From Microbacteriaceae bacterium (GTDB taxonomy: Bacteria; Actinomycetota; Actinomycetes; Actinomycetales; Microbacteriaceae): DNA of 64,000 nucleotides. Location of the stretch: the NCBI GenBank assembly GCA_025352325.1, contig JANXTR010000023.1:124001-188000 (forward strand), written 5' to 3'. Shown piece after piece: positions 6,933 to 15,773 of the stretch. Under the pieces are notes generated by a model. It was given only the letters and a program-made list of their open reading frames with translations. It made no database searches and was not told the DNA's origin. The position numbers and the translations under genes are program-made. Numbering within the stretch: the stretch's first letter is position 1; the number at the start of each line of letters is the position of its first letter.

Positions 6933-9900
6933 GGTGCGACCCCGACCGAGCCGCTGCCGGCCCAGCAGCCGCCGATGACCGTTCCCTTGAGCGCGACCGG
7001 ACCATTCAGGGAGATCTTCCCCGGCGCGAAGACGTTGACCGAGATGGCGGAGTCGGCGGCTGCGCCGTTGGGGATCGAGATCAACTTCCCGGTGGCGCAG
7101 GACGCCACCGTGCCCGGCACGATGATCCGGACCCGGTGGGCGGCGCCATCGGTCGAGCGGAACTGGATCCCATTCACTGCGGCGATGCTGTCGGCAACGA
7201 GAGTGAAGTCGGCGGAGAGTCGAACGGTCATCCCCTGCAGCGTGACGGTTGCGCATCCCGAGGTCTGGGAACGGGCGTCCACCACGGTGGCGGTCTGAAC
7301 CGCGACCATCGACCCGTTCACGCTCGAGCTCCAGGACGCCATCGTGCATCCAGGGCTCGCCGTGAGACCCTGCGACCAGCTGGGCGCGGCGTTCGCAGTG
7401 GCGGTCTGATTCATCCACTTCGTCCAGGTGATCGGGGTCGATCCCGTCGCTGCCGCCTCGAAGGTGGTCGTCACCGCGGGGCTCGCCGCGATGACGGGAA
7501 GCGATGCGTTGGTCGTGATCGTGCCGCCGACGATGTGATTCGCCGTGAGGCTTGCGAGGGATTTCCCATCGGTGACGACGAACGAACCGCCAGTCGCGAT
7601 CGACCCACCGATCGTCGCCGTCGACTGGAATCGCACCGAGCCGTTCGCCGTGAAGTTGCCGACGACCTTCGGGGCGGAGTCGAGCGTCGCGCTTCCACCC
7701 ACCCAGACCGAACCGTCGATGCGGCAGGTGTTGGTCAGGTGCGCATTGCCGGTGACGACCAGATCACCCGTCACCCGGCTGGCGGAGTTGCACTCGAAGT
7801 CGCCATCCACCTCCAGAGGTGCGCCGAGGGTGACCGTGTTGGTCAACGCTGCCGAGGAGGCGAACCGCTGGACGGCTGCGGGCTGCAGATTGCGTGTGTC
7901 GACGATTTTCGAGCTCGCGGTGAACCCGCTGTCTCCCTGGTCGTCCGTCACGGCGAGCATCACCTGGAACTGCGCGTCGGCGGGGAAAGTGTGCTGAACG
8001 ACCTTGCCGGTCGCCGCCGTCCCATCTCCGAAGTCCCAGGCGTAGTTCGGGATCGATCCATCGACATCGGAGGATCCCGAGGCGTCGAAGGTGTAGGTGC
8101 GTCCGGCTCCCGCGCTCGTGAAGGAGGCGATCGGCGACACGTTGGGGGCGTGCTCATCGAGCGTGTCGACCGTCACCGGTTCCCCGCCGGCTGCGATCTG
8201 CGCCCCGTAGAACTCCAGAGTCCAGGTGCCGGGCTCCGGGGATTCGACGCGCCAGATCTCCGAGGTCGGAGTGACATCGTCCTGCGCACCCTGCGGATCC
8301 GAGCGCGTGTAGCGAACCCCACTCGGCGAGACCAGGCTCGTGACGACGTCGCTCCCGGGCCAGTTCACGGCCACGTCGAGCGCCCGGCCTGTGACGGCGA
8401 CGTATTGGGAGAGAGTCTGCAGCGGCTGGATGTTGAACGTCGGAACGACGGGACCGTCCAGATAGTTCTCGATGCGGTCGGCCATGAACCGGTGGCCGAG
8501 CACATTCGGGTGATACGACTCGGAGAGCGGATCGTGGTTCGCGTCGAGCAGCACTCCGTTCTGCGCCGGGACCGAGCTGCAGATCTCGTGGTCCTTGGTC
8601 ACGGTCGCCATGTTGACGTACTCGACGCCGTTCGCTTTGGCGATGTTGCCGATCAGGGAATCGGCCTTCTTGATCGAATCGTTGATCCACAGTTGATCGC
8701 CATAGCGGATGATGCCGGTCGGGCAGAACAGTGAGCCGCCTGCCGGGAAGAACTTCGGGTACGAGACGGCGATCACCCGCGCATAGGGCGCCAGCTTCTT
8801 GATCTTCTTGTAGACGGCCGCCAGGGCCTTCCCGATGGTTCCGTGATCGAGGCTCGCGAGCTTGTCGTCGACTCCGCCGCCGAAGATGATCTGGCAGGCC
8901 GGGACCCAGGGAGTGGTCGGTGACACGATCCCGGTGATGACGCAGTGGTTCACGGTGCCGGCGAAATCGAGGTCGTTTCCGACGATGCCGATCGTCACCA
9001 GCTTCGTGTCGAGACCCAGGGCGCCGTATTGGGAGATCCCGTCGTCATACGGCGGTTTTCCGTCATCGTGGTACTGATCCAGGTCGGCCATGACCGCTCC
9101 CGAGCACGCCCGGAAGTTCAACTCGAGGTGCACCACCTGATCCTTGACGAGCAACTGGGGATATGCGTCGTACGAGCGGTGGCACTTGTTGTTCCCGTCG
9201 GCGGTGAACTGGTCGTAGTTGTACGCCCCTTCACCGGACTGGAAGGAATCGCCCATCGCCACGTACTGCGAGCCGATCACCCCGTCGCCTCGGACGGTGA
9301 ACACGTACCGCCCCGGGATGTTCGATCCCAGCTTGCCCTTGACCAGGGCGGTCGGGGAGGAGTCGAGGAAGGAGCCGGGAATGGCGGATCCCGGCAACTG
9401 GATCGATCCGGCGGCGACCCCGTCGCCCGAGGCGAACCCTGCGACGGCCGAGCTGCCTCCGAGCCCATCGACGCCTCCGCTGGCGGAGCCCGTCTCCCAT
9501 TGGACCTGGCCGTAGTTGAAGACGATGTCGAAGGCCCCGGAACTGATGTCCGAGCGATCGACCAGTAGCAACTGGAACGAGTTGAGCTTGTCCGTCCCCG
9601 CGGAGTAGTAGCCGACGTTCTTCCACGTCACGCAGAAGGCCCGGTGGTTGTCGTATGCGAGGTCTCCCCAGCCCCATTTGACCGTGTCGGAACCGGACCC
9701 GCGCGTGTCGACGTCGGCGAAGAACGGGGCGATGATCGCCTCCTGCGTGTCAGCTAGCCCGAACGGCGTGTACGTAGTCAGCCCGCCGTTGAAAGTGATG
9801 TTGCCGTTGTTGTTGACCCACACCTTGTTGCGGATGTGTCCGTAGAAATTGATGGCGAACGGAAGATCGACCTGATCGCTCGACCCGTCGTCGTTCGCCG

Positions 9901-10042
9901 TCAGCTCGTGCTGCGTGCAGGAGTCCTCATCGACCATGGCGCCGGATGCGGCGTTGGCCGCCCCGACGGTGACCACCTGACCGAGCAGCAATGCCGCGAT
10001 CGTGGCCGTGACCAGCGAGACGAGGAGACGGCGACCGCGCAA
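6929..10042 (-). CDS. large secreted mosaic protein: NIDO-like, SGNH hydrolase, PKD and beta-repeat domains
   Basis: A 1037-aa exported protein. A signal peptide covers residues about 1-32 (ends GAANAASG). Residues about 40-250 resemble a NIDO domain (KVWVNNNGNITFNG, APFFADVDTRG). Residues about 258-520 form an SGNH/GDSL hydrolase: block I GDSFQSGEG near 262, block III GNDLDF, and block V SESYHPN with the catalytic His. A beta-sandwich follows, then a PKD domain (about 630-720, with YAWDFGDGT). The C-terminal 300 residues are beta-rich, with repeated DGDF/GDLV/GSVW/GNFT steps like a bactofilin-type beta-helix. The TTG start has GGAG 8 nt upstream. Cell-surface location is inferred; an esterase substrate cannot be named. 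Confidence 0.8.
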   Translation of the reverse strand: MRGRRLLVSLVTATIAALLLGQVVTVGAANAASGAMVDEDSCTQHELTANDDGSSDQVDLPFAINFYGHIRNKVWVNNNGNITFNGGLTTYTPFGLADTQEAIIAPFFADVDTRGSGSDTVKWGWGDLAYDNHRAFCVTWKNVGYYSAGTDKLNSFQLLLVDRSDISSGAFDIVFNYGQVQWETGSASGGVDGLGGSSAVAGFASGDGVAAGSIQLPGSAIPGSFLDSSPTALVKGKLGSNIPGRYVFTVRGDGVIGSQYVAMGDSFQSGEGAYNYDQFTADGNNKCHRSYDAYPQLLVKDQVVHLELNFRACSGAVMADLDQYHDDGKPPYDDGISQYGALGLDTKLVTIGIVGNDLDFAGTVNHCVITGIVSPTTPWVPACQIIFGGGVDDKLASLDHGTIGKALAAVYKKIKKLAPYARVIAVSYPKFFPAGGSLFCPTGIIRYGDQLWINDSIKKADSLIGNIAKANGVEYVNMATVTKDHEICSSVPAQNGVLLDANHDPLSESYHPNVLGHRFMADRIENYLDGPVVPTFNIQPLQTLSQYVAVTGRALDVAVNWPGSDVVTSLVSPSGVRYTRSDPQGAQDDVTPTSEIWRVESPEPGTWTLEFYGAQIAAGGEPVTVDTLDEHAPNVSPIASFTSAGAGRTYTFDASGSSDVDGSIPNYAWDFGDGTAATGKVVQHTFPADAQFQVMLAVTDDQGDSGFTASSKIVDTRNLQPAAVQRFASSAALTNTVTLGAPLEVDGDFECNSASRVTGDLVVTGNAHLTNTCRIDGSVWVGGSATLDSAPKVVGNFTANGSVRFQSTATIGGSIATGGSFVVTDGKSLASLTANHIVGGTITTNASLPVIAASPAVTTTFEAAATGSTPITWTKWMNQTATANAAPSWSQGLTASPGCTMASWSSSVNGSMVAVQTATVVDARSQTSGCATVTLQGMTVRLSADFTLVADSIAAVNGIQFRSTDGAAHRVRIIVPGTVASCATGKLISIPNGAAADSAISVNVFAPGKISLNGPVALKGTVIGGCWAGSGSVGVAP

Positions 10043-10138
10043 AGTGATTACTCCAGGGGCTCAGGGGTAGCTCACAGTATTGGGAATCCCTCATCTCGCG
10101 CTAGCCCCGCGCCGGGACTGGTCGATCGGAGTCTCCGC

Positions 10139-10534
10139 TCAGCTCATCCGCGCCGAGCACTCGGCGCAGAGCCCGAACACGTCGACGACGTGCTCGGGCT
10201 GCGTGAACCCGTTCGCGGCCGCGACATCCTTCGCCCACTGCTCGACGGGATCCGCTGAGATCTCGACGGTGCGCCCGCACTGACGGCAGATGAGGTGGTG
10301 GTGATGCGAGCCGGGGGTGCACGCTCGATAGAGGCTCTCGCCCTCCTGCTGCAGGGCATCCGCGTCGCCCTCGGTGGCGAGGTCCGCGAGCGCGCGGTAG
10401 ACGGTCGCCAGCCCGACGGAGGAGCCTGCCTCGCGCAGATGCGCGTGCAGGGTCTGGGCGCTCACGAAGCCTTCGGTCGTGCCGAGCGCCTCGCGCACGG
10501 CTTCGCGCTGCCAGGTGTTGCGTTTCACGACCAC
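10139..10534 (-). CDS. zur: Fur-family zinc-responsive repressor Zur
   Basis: A 131-aa Fur-family regulator. The N-terminal winged helix (TWQREAVREALG ... VGLATVYRALADL) binds DNA. The C-terminal dimerisation domain has the HHHHLICRQCG metal and structural-zinc motif and a second CxxC (CAEC) near the end. It follows znuB by 1 nt and is the last gene of znuA-znuC-znuB-zur, which argues for zinc rather than iron sensing. The GTG at 10534 is the track start; the GTG six bases downstream is also possible. It should repress its own operon through the palindrome upstream of znuA when zinc is sufficient. Confidence 0.9.
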   Translation of the reverse strand: MVVKRNTWQREAVREALGTTEGFVSAQTLHAHLREAGSSVGLATVYRALADLATEGDADALQQEGESLYRACTPGSHHHHLICRQCGRTVEISADPVEQWAKDVAAANGFTQPEHVVDVFGLCAECSARMS

Positions 10535-10535
10535 G

Positions 10536-11444
10536 TCAGCCCACCTCTCCCGAGCCCACGATACGTCGACGGCTGCTCGCCCGGCGAGCCTGCCGGCTCG
10601 ACGCCACCCGACACACTACGTAGATCAGGAACGAGATCGTCGTGACGTACGGGCTGATCGGCACGCTGGATCCGAGAGCGAGCAGGATGCCGCCCACCAG
10701 CGACACCACGGCGAACACGGTGCTCAACACCGGCACGACGATCGGCGAGCGCGAGATGCGCAGAGCCGCTGCCGCCGGTGTGACCAGGACCGAAAGCACG
10801 AGCAGGGCTCCGACCACCTGCACGCTGACCGCGACGGCCAGCCCGAGCAGCAGCATGAAGACGAGTGAGAGCGCGCGGACCGGCACGCCGCGCGCCGCGG
10901 CGACGTTGGCATCCACGCTCGCGAACGTCAATGGGCGCCACACGACGAGCAGCCCCACCACGACGATCAGCGAGATCAGGGCGAGCGAGGTGAGCTTCGG
11001 GTCGTCGACGGCGACGATCTGGCCGGTCAGGAGGCCGAACTTGTTGCTCGTGCGGCCCGGGTAAAGGGCGAGGCACAGGATGCCGAGCCCGAGCCCGAAG
11101 GGCATCAGCACCGCCGTGATGGAGTTGCGGTCGCGCGCACGTGAGCCGAGCAGTCCGATCAGCGCGGCTGCGACGATCGATCCGACGATCGATCCCTCGA
11201 CGACCCCCACTCCGAGGAGCAGGCCAGCCGCAGCGCCGGCGAAGGACAGCTCGCTGATCCCATGCACTGCGAACGCCAGGTCGCGCGACATGACGAACAC
11301 GCCGATCAGCCCGCCGACGACCCCGAGCAGCGCGCCGGCCAGGATCGAGTTCTGCAGCAGGACGAGCAGCTGACCGTAGTCGGAGAAGTTGAAGAGCTGC
11401 AACCACCAGTCGGGCGTGGCCACAGGAAGCACAGCCGCGATCAC
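10536..11444 (-). CDS. znuB: zinc ABC transporter permease
   Basis: ABC-3 family integral membrane permease, 302 aa, with about eight hydrophobic helices and the conserved stretch MSRDLAFAVHGISELSFAGAAAGLLLG. It forms the channel of a zinc importer with ZnuC and ZnuA. Its GTG start overlaps the znuC stop (GTGA), and its stop is 1 nt from zur. The C-terminal basic tail (SSRQARRASSRRR) is cytoplasmic. A manganese or iron substrate is possible for this family, but the linked Zur-type regulator favours zinc. Confidence 0.9.
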   Translation of the reverse strand: MIAAVLPVATPDWWLQLFNFSDYGQLLVLLQNSILAGALLGVVGGLIGVFVMSRDLAFAVHGISELSFAGAAAGLLLGVGVVEGSIVGSIVAAALIGLLGSRARDRNSITAVLMPFGLGLGILCLALYPGRTSNKFGLLTGQIVAVDDPKLTSLALISLIVVVGLLVVWRPLTFASVDANVAAARGVPVRALSLVFMLLLGLAVAVSVQVVGALLVLSVLVTPAAAALRISRSPIVVPVLSTVFAVVSLVGGILLALGSSVPISPYVTTISFLIYVVCRVASSRQARRASSRRRIVGSGEVG

Positions 11445-12280
11445 GGCAGGTCCTTTGAGTGATCGTGCTCGTGGCCGTGCGCGTGCGACTGGTCAGGCGT
11501 GCCGACGATCACGACGCGGCCGCGAGCGCGGATGACGTCCACCGGCGACTGGTAGAGCTCGCTGAGCACGTCCGAGCGCAGCACCTCGTCGGGGGTCCCG
11601 ATCCGGAACCGCCGGCCGGCGAGGTAGAGAACCCGGTCGACGACCTCGAGGATCGGGTTGATGTCGTGGGTGACGAAGAGCACACCGAAGCCGCGGGCGC
11701 GACGGTTCTCGTCGATGAGACGGCTGACGACCCCCTGCGCCTTGAGGTCGAGCGAGAGCAGGGGTTCGTCGCAGAGCAGCAGAGCCGGGTCGCCGGCGAG
11801 CGCCTGCCCGATGCGCAGCCGCTGCTGCTCGCCGCCGGACAGGCTCGAGATGGGCGCATTCGCATAGTGGCGGGCGCCGACGGCATCGAGCAGCTCGTCG
11901 ATGCGCGCGCGGCGAGCGCGGCTCGGGAGCGCGATGCCCCAGCGGTGACCGTCGACGCCGAGCCCGACGAGGTCGCGGCCGCGCATCGGAGCACCCTCGT
12001 CGGCCAGGCGCTGCTGGGGCACGTAGCCGATCCTGCGGTCCCCGTGGTGCACGGGTTCGCCGAGCAGTGTCGCGGTTCCGGCGCTGAGCGGATGCTGCCC
12101 CAGCACCGTCTTCAGCAGACTCGTCTTGCCCGATCCGTTGGCCCCGAGCACGGCGATGAACTCACCCGGCGCGACGTCGAGGTCGAGGTCGCGCCAGAGC
12201 GTCCGGCCGCCCAGCGTGAGCTGAGCGCCGCGGAGTGAGAGCACGGGAGCGGTCGTGGGAGTCGTGGCCGGTGCCGGCAT
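11441..12280 (-). CDS. znuC: zinc ABC transporter ATP-binding protein
   Basis: ATPase of the importer, about 279 aa. It has Walker A GANGSGKTS, the Q-loop region YVPQQRL, the ABC signature LSGGEQQRLRIGQAL, Walker B LLLCDEPLLSLD and the switch histidine (VTHDIN). I placed the start at 12280, 5 nt after the znuA stop, because the track start lies inside znuA. The C-terminus is histidine-rich (QSHAHGHEHDHSKD), a likely zinc-binding tail that supports the metal assignment. It overlaps znuB by 4 nt. Confidence 0.92.
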   Translation of the reverse strand: MPAPATTPTTAPVLSLRGAQLTLGGRTLWRDLDLDVAPGEFIAVLGANGSGKTSLLKTVLGQHPLSAGTATLLGEPVHHGDRRIGYVPQQRLADEGAPMRGRDLVGLGVDGHRWGIALPSRARRARIDELLDAVGARHYANAPISSLSGGEQQRLRIGQALAGDPALLLCDEPLLSLDLKAQGVVSRLIDENRRARGFGVLFVTHDINPILEVVDRVLYLAGRRFRIGTPDEVLRSDVLSELYQSPVDVIRARGRVVIVGTPDQSHAHGHEHDHSKDLP

Positions 12281-12285
12281 CGCCG

Positions 12286-13194
12286 TCACGTCGCCAGCGC
12301 CTGGGCGATCGTGGCGAGCACGCCCTTCTGCCACTCGATGTAGGTGAAACCAGAGGGCAGTGTCTCGGAGACCGGCACGGCGGGCACGGCCGCCTTCTTC
12401 GCAGCGGCGAGCACGGCATCCGTCTGCGGTCCGCTGGTCTGCACGTTGTAGACCAGCACCTTTGCATCACCGTTCCGCAGGGTCGCTAACGTCTGCTCGA
12501 GCACGGTCGCGGGGGCGTCGGTGCTCTGCTCGATGGCCTCGCTGAAGGCGGTAGGCGTGACGATCTTCATGCCGAGCGCCTGCAGAACATAGTTCGGCAC
12601 CGGCTCGGTGATCGCCGCTCCGACACCGGTCGTGGTCGCCGCCAGGTTCTTCTCGCTGTTCTCGAGCGTGTTGAGCTGGATGCGGAGCTTGCCGCCGCGG
12701 TCGGCGTACGTCGCCGAGTGGCTCGGGTCTGCCGTGATGAACTCGGCGGCCAACGCGTCGATCACCTTGCCCACCGTCGGATAGTCGTAGAACACGTGCT
12801 CGTTGAAGCCGGCCGCCTTCGCGTCGTACCCGCTCAGCGTCACCGCGTTGACGACTGTCGCCTTCGTATTGCCCGAGGCGGACAGCATGGTGTCCACGAA
12901 GTCGTCGTAGCCGCCGCCGTTCTCGACCACGATCTGCGCGCGAGAGATCGCGAGCTGCGTGCGGGCGTCGGCCTGGTACTCGTGCGGATCCTTCGCCGGG
13001 TCATCGATGATCGAGGTCACCGTGACGAAGCTGCCGCCAATCGCCGTGGCCAGGCTGCCGTAGACATCGGTCGACGCGACGACCTGGACCTTCCCGGGAG
13101 GGTCGGCCACCCTCGTGGTGCAGCCCGCGAGGGTGAGGGCGACAACGGTGACCGCGGCTCCGAGGGCGAGCAAGGCAGCGGGACGGCGGGACAT
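12286..13194 (-). CDS. znuA: zinc-binding lipoprotein of ABC transporter
   Basis: Cluster A-I metal-binding protein, 302 aa. The N-terminus is a lipoprotein signal with lipobox LAGC (Cys about residue 25), so it is tethered to the outer face of the membrane. The mature protein has the family features VVASTDVYGSLATAIGG, DPHEYQ with a metal-ligand His, and ENGGGYDDF. The long His-rich loop of Gram-negative ZnuA is not evident. It is first in the operon, 22 nt downstream of a Zur-box-like palindrome. Confidence 0.92.
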   Translation of the reverse strand: MSRRPAALLALGAAVTVVALTLAGCTTRVADPPGKVQVVASTDVYGSLATAIGGSFVTVTSIIDDPAKDPHEYQADARTQLAISRAQIVVENGGGYDDFVDTMLSASGNTKATVVNAVTLSGYDAKAAGFNEHVFYDYPTVGKVIDALAAEFITADPSHSATYADRGGKLRIQLNTLENSEKNLAATTTGVGAAITEPVPNYVLQALGMKIVTPTAFSEAIEQSTDAPATVLEQTLATLRNGDAKVLVYNVQTSGPQTDAVLAAAKKAAVPAVPVSETLPSGFTYIEWQKGVLATIAQALAT

Positions 13195-13215
13195 GACACC
13201 GACGTTAGCCGCTAT

Positions 13216-13230
13216 TGATAATCATTGTCA
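13216..13230 (-). promoter_or_regulatory. candidate Zur operator upstream of znuA
   Basis: TGATAATCATTGTCA is a near-perfect 7-1-7 palindrome, one mismatched pair apart from its centre, and closely matches the actinobacterial Zur-box pattern TGAAAATNATTTTCA. It lies 22 nt upstream of znuA, where the promoter is expected. The Zur encoded at the end of the operon is the obvious ligand. Confidence 0.8.
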
Positions 13231-13371
13231 AAATGGTGCAGCCGCCGCATCCTGCGCCGACCCGCGCGCCTTCCGACCGCCGGATTCACGCGCCAGACCC
13301 CGCGAACTCCGCACGGTGCTTACTCTGCGGAGTGCGCGAGGTCGGGAGTTCTCGCCGGGAGCGGTTGCCTG

Positions 13372-14763
13372 CTAATCGAGCAGCAGCGCGGGTTCCTCGA
13401 GCACGCTCGCGATGTCGGCGGTGAATCGACTGGCGACGTCGCCGTCCACGACCCGGTGATCGAAGCTGGCGCCCACGGTCGTGACGTACGCGGGGCGCAC
13501 CTCGCCATCCACGACCCACGGCTTCAGCTTGATCGCGCCGAGGGCGACGATGCCGACCTCGCCGGGGTTGAGGATCGGGGTGCCGGTGTCCATGCCGTAT
13601 GAACCCAGGTTGGTGATCGTCACCGTGCCCTTCGCCATCTCGGCGGGCTGAGTCTTACCGTCGCGCGCCGTGATGGTCAGCTGCTCGAGTGCCTGCGCGA
13701 GCTCGAGCAGGCTGAGGTTCTGCGCGTCCTTGATGTTTGGCACGATCAAGCCGCGCGGGGTGGCAGCGGCGATCCCGAGGTTCACGTAGTGGTGCACCAC
13801 GATCTCCTTGTCAGTCCAGCTCGAGTTGACTGTCGGGTTGCGGCGCACCGCCCAGATGACGGCCTTCGCCATCACCAGCAGCGGGCTGATACGCACGCCG
13901 GCGAAGTCGGGCGAGTTCTTGAGCCGCTTGACGAACTCCATCGTGCGTGTCGCGTTCACGTCGCTGAAGACGCTCACGTGCGGCGCCGAGAAGGCGCTCT
14001 GCACCATCGCCATCGCGATCGCCTTGCGCACGCCCTTGACCGGGATGCGCTCCTCGCGATCCTCCGGCCACGCCGGCGTCTGGATGTTGCGGAAGACGCT
14101 CGCCTGCGAGGCCTGCCTGATCACGTCGTCGCGCGTGATCTCGCCAGCCAGCCCGGTGGCGGTCACGGTCGCGAGGTCGACATCCAGATCCTTGGCCAAC
14201 TTGCGGATCGGCGGCTTCGCGATGATCGGCGACGCGGATGCCGCGGGCACCGAGCTCGGCCGGGCCGCGGGTGTTGCGGCCGAGGTGGGGCTCGCGGCCG
14301 TGAGGCTCGCGCCGATCGGCCCCTGCGGACGGCGGCGCGTGGTCGCGTGCCCGCTCTTGGAGCCGTACCCGACCAGCACGGCTCCCGATTCCTCGGCGGG
14401 CGCGATGGTGGAGTCGGTGTCTGCGACGTTCGGTGCCGTGGCATCGACGGGCTCGACGGGCTCGACCACCGCGCCGAGCGCGGCCTCGCCGCCGGACGGA
14501 GCCTGCAACTCGAGCGACCCCCCGCCCGAGTCGACCCGGATGATGACGGTGCCGACCTCGACGGTGTCGCCCTCGCCGACCAACAGTTCGGTGACCGTGC
14601 CCGCGAACGGCGACGGCAGCTCGACGAGCGACTTCGCCGTCTCGATCTCGACCAGCACCTGATTGACCGTCACAGAGTCGCCGGGCTTGACCTTCCACGA
14701 GACGATCTCGGCCTCGGTCAGGCCCTCGCCGACATCCGGCAGCGGGAACTCGGATTGCGTCAC
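13372..14763 (-). CDS. dihydrolipoamide acyltransferase (E2) of a 2-oxoacid dehydrogenase
   Basis: E2 core subunit, 463 aa. Residues 1-75 are a single lipoyl domain with the lipoylated lysine in [11 protein letters not shown] Pro/Ala/Thr-rich linker follows, then a peripheral subunit-binding domain ([19 protein letters not shown], about residues 180-215). The acyltransferase domain ends with the catalytic FDHRVVDGD. It transfers the acyl group from lipoate to CoA. The GTG start is preceded by AGGAG. It is third in E1alpha-E1beta-E2; no E3 gene is present here. Branched-chain or pyruvate substrate cannot be decided from sequence, so no symbol is given. Confidence 0.92.
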   Translation of the reverse strand: MTQSEFPLPDVGEGLTEAEIVSWKVKPGDSVTVNQVLVEIETAKSLVELPSPFAGTVTELLVGEGDTVEVGTVIIRVDSGGGSLELQAPSGGEAALGAVVEPVEPVDATAPNVADTDSTIAPAEESGAVLVGYGSKSGHATTRRRPQGPIGASLTAASPTSAATPAARPSSVPAASASPIIAKPPIRKLAKDLDVDLATVTATGLAGEITRDDVIRQASQASVFRNIQTPAWPEDREERIPVKGVRKAIAMAMVQSAFSAPHVSVFSDVNATRTMEFVKRLKNSPDFAGVRISPLLVMAKAVIWAVRRNPTVNSSWTDKEIVVHHYVNLGIAAATPRGLIVPNIKDAQNLSLLELAQALEQLTITARDGKTQPAEMAKGTVTITNLGSYGMDTGTPILNPGEVGIVALGAIKLKPWVVDGEVRPAYVTTVGASFDHRVVDGDVASRFTADIASVLEEPALLLD

Positions 14764-14795
14764 AACGGCTCCTCGGTGCTTCTCAATTGCCGGCC

Positions 14796-15773
14796 TCAGA
14801 ACGCCAGGGCGCGGTCGACGGCTTCGAGGATGCGGTCGGCATCCGGGAGGTAGTTGCCCTCAAGCTTGGCGGGCGGGAACGGGGTGTCGAAGCCGCTGAC
14901 CCGCATCACTGGAGCCTCGAGCGAGTAGAACGCGCGCTCGGCGACCGTCGCCGCGATCTCGGAGCCGACGCTCACGTGACCGGGGGCCTCCTGCGCGACG
15001 ACCAGGCGTCCGGTCTTCTGCACCGAGGCGATGATCGGGGCGTAGTCGATCGGCGACAGCGAGCGCAGGTCGATGACCTCGACACTCGTGCCCTCGGAGG
15101 CCGCGATGTCTGCCGCCTGCAGCAGGGCCGCGACCATCGCGCCGTGACCGACGAGCGTGACCTCGGTGCCCATCCGGATGACACGGCTGGCCTGGAACGC
15201 ACCGGGCGGGGTCTCGCGATCGACCTCGCCCTTCTGCCAGTAACGGCTCTTCGGCTCGAAGAACATGACCGGGTCGTTGCTCGCGATGGCCTGCTGGATC
15301 ATCCAGTAGCCGTCGTGCGGGGTCGCCGGGCTGACCACCCGCAGGCCCGGGGTGTGTGCGAAGTACGCCTCGGGGCTCTCCTGGTGATGCTCCACCGCCC
15401 CGATGTGCCCGCCGTACGGCACGCGGATGACGATCGGGAAGCTCTGCGACCCTTCGTGGCGGTAGGTCAGCTTCGCCAGCTGCGAGGTGATCTGGTCGAA
15501 GCCGGGGAAGATAAATCCATCGAACTGGATCTCGCACACCGGCCGGTAGCCGCGCATCGCCAGGCCGATGGCCGTGCCAACGATCGCGGACTCCGCGAGC
15601 GGGGTGTCGATGACGCGGTTCTCGCCGAACTCCGCCTTCAACCCCTCGGTCACGCGGAATACGCCGCCGAGCGTGGCGATGTCCTCGCCCATCAGCAGGA
15701 CCTTCGGGTCGGCGGCGAGCGCCTTGGCGAGACCGAGGTTGATGGCCTTCGCAAGGGGAAGGTTCTCGGTCAC
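14796..15773 (-). CDS. 2-oxoacid dehydrogenase E1 beta subunit
   Basis: Transketolase-like pyrimidine-binding subunit, 325 aa. It shows [31 protein letters not shown] and [16 protein letters not shown]-like blocks, followed by a C-terminal transketolase domain ([17 protein letters not shown]). With the alpha subunit it forms the thiamine-diphosphate decarboxylase that reductively acylates E2. It overlaps the alpha gene by 4 nt (start 15773, alpha stop 15770) and precedes the E2 gene by 32 nt, so all three are one operon. Confidence 0.93.
   Translation of the reverse strand: MTENLPLAKAINLGLAKALAADPKVLLMGEDIATLGGVFRVTEGLKAEFGENRVIDTPLAESAIVGTAIGLAMRGYRPVCEIQFDGFIFPGFDQITSQLAKLTYRHEGSQSFPIVIRVPYGGHIGAVEHHQESPEAYFAHTPGLRVVSPATPHDGYWMIQQAIASNDPVMFFEPKSRYWQKGEVDRETPPGAFQASRVIRMGTEVTLVGHGAMVAALLQAADIAASEGTSVEVIDLRSLSPIDYAPIIASVQKTGRLVVAQEAPGHVSVGSEIAATVAERAFYSLEAPVMRVSGFDTPFPPAKLEGNYLPDADRILEAVDRALAF

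Noticed and set aside
10101-10322. Small ORF overlapping zur
   Set aside because: Alternate frame of zur with no features of its own.
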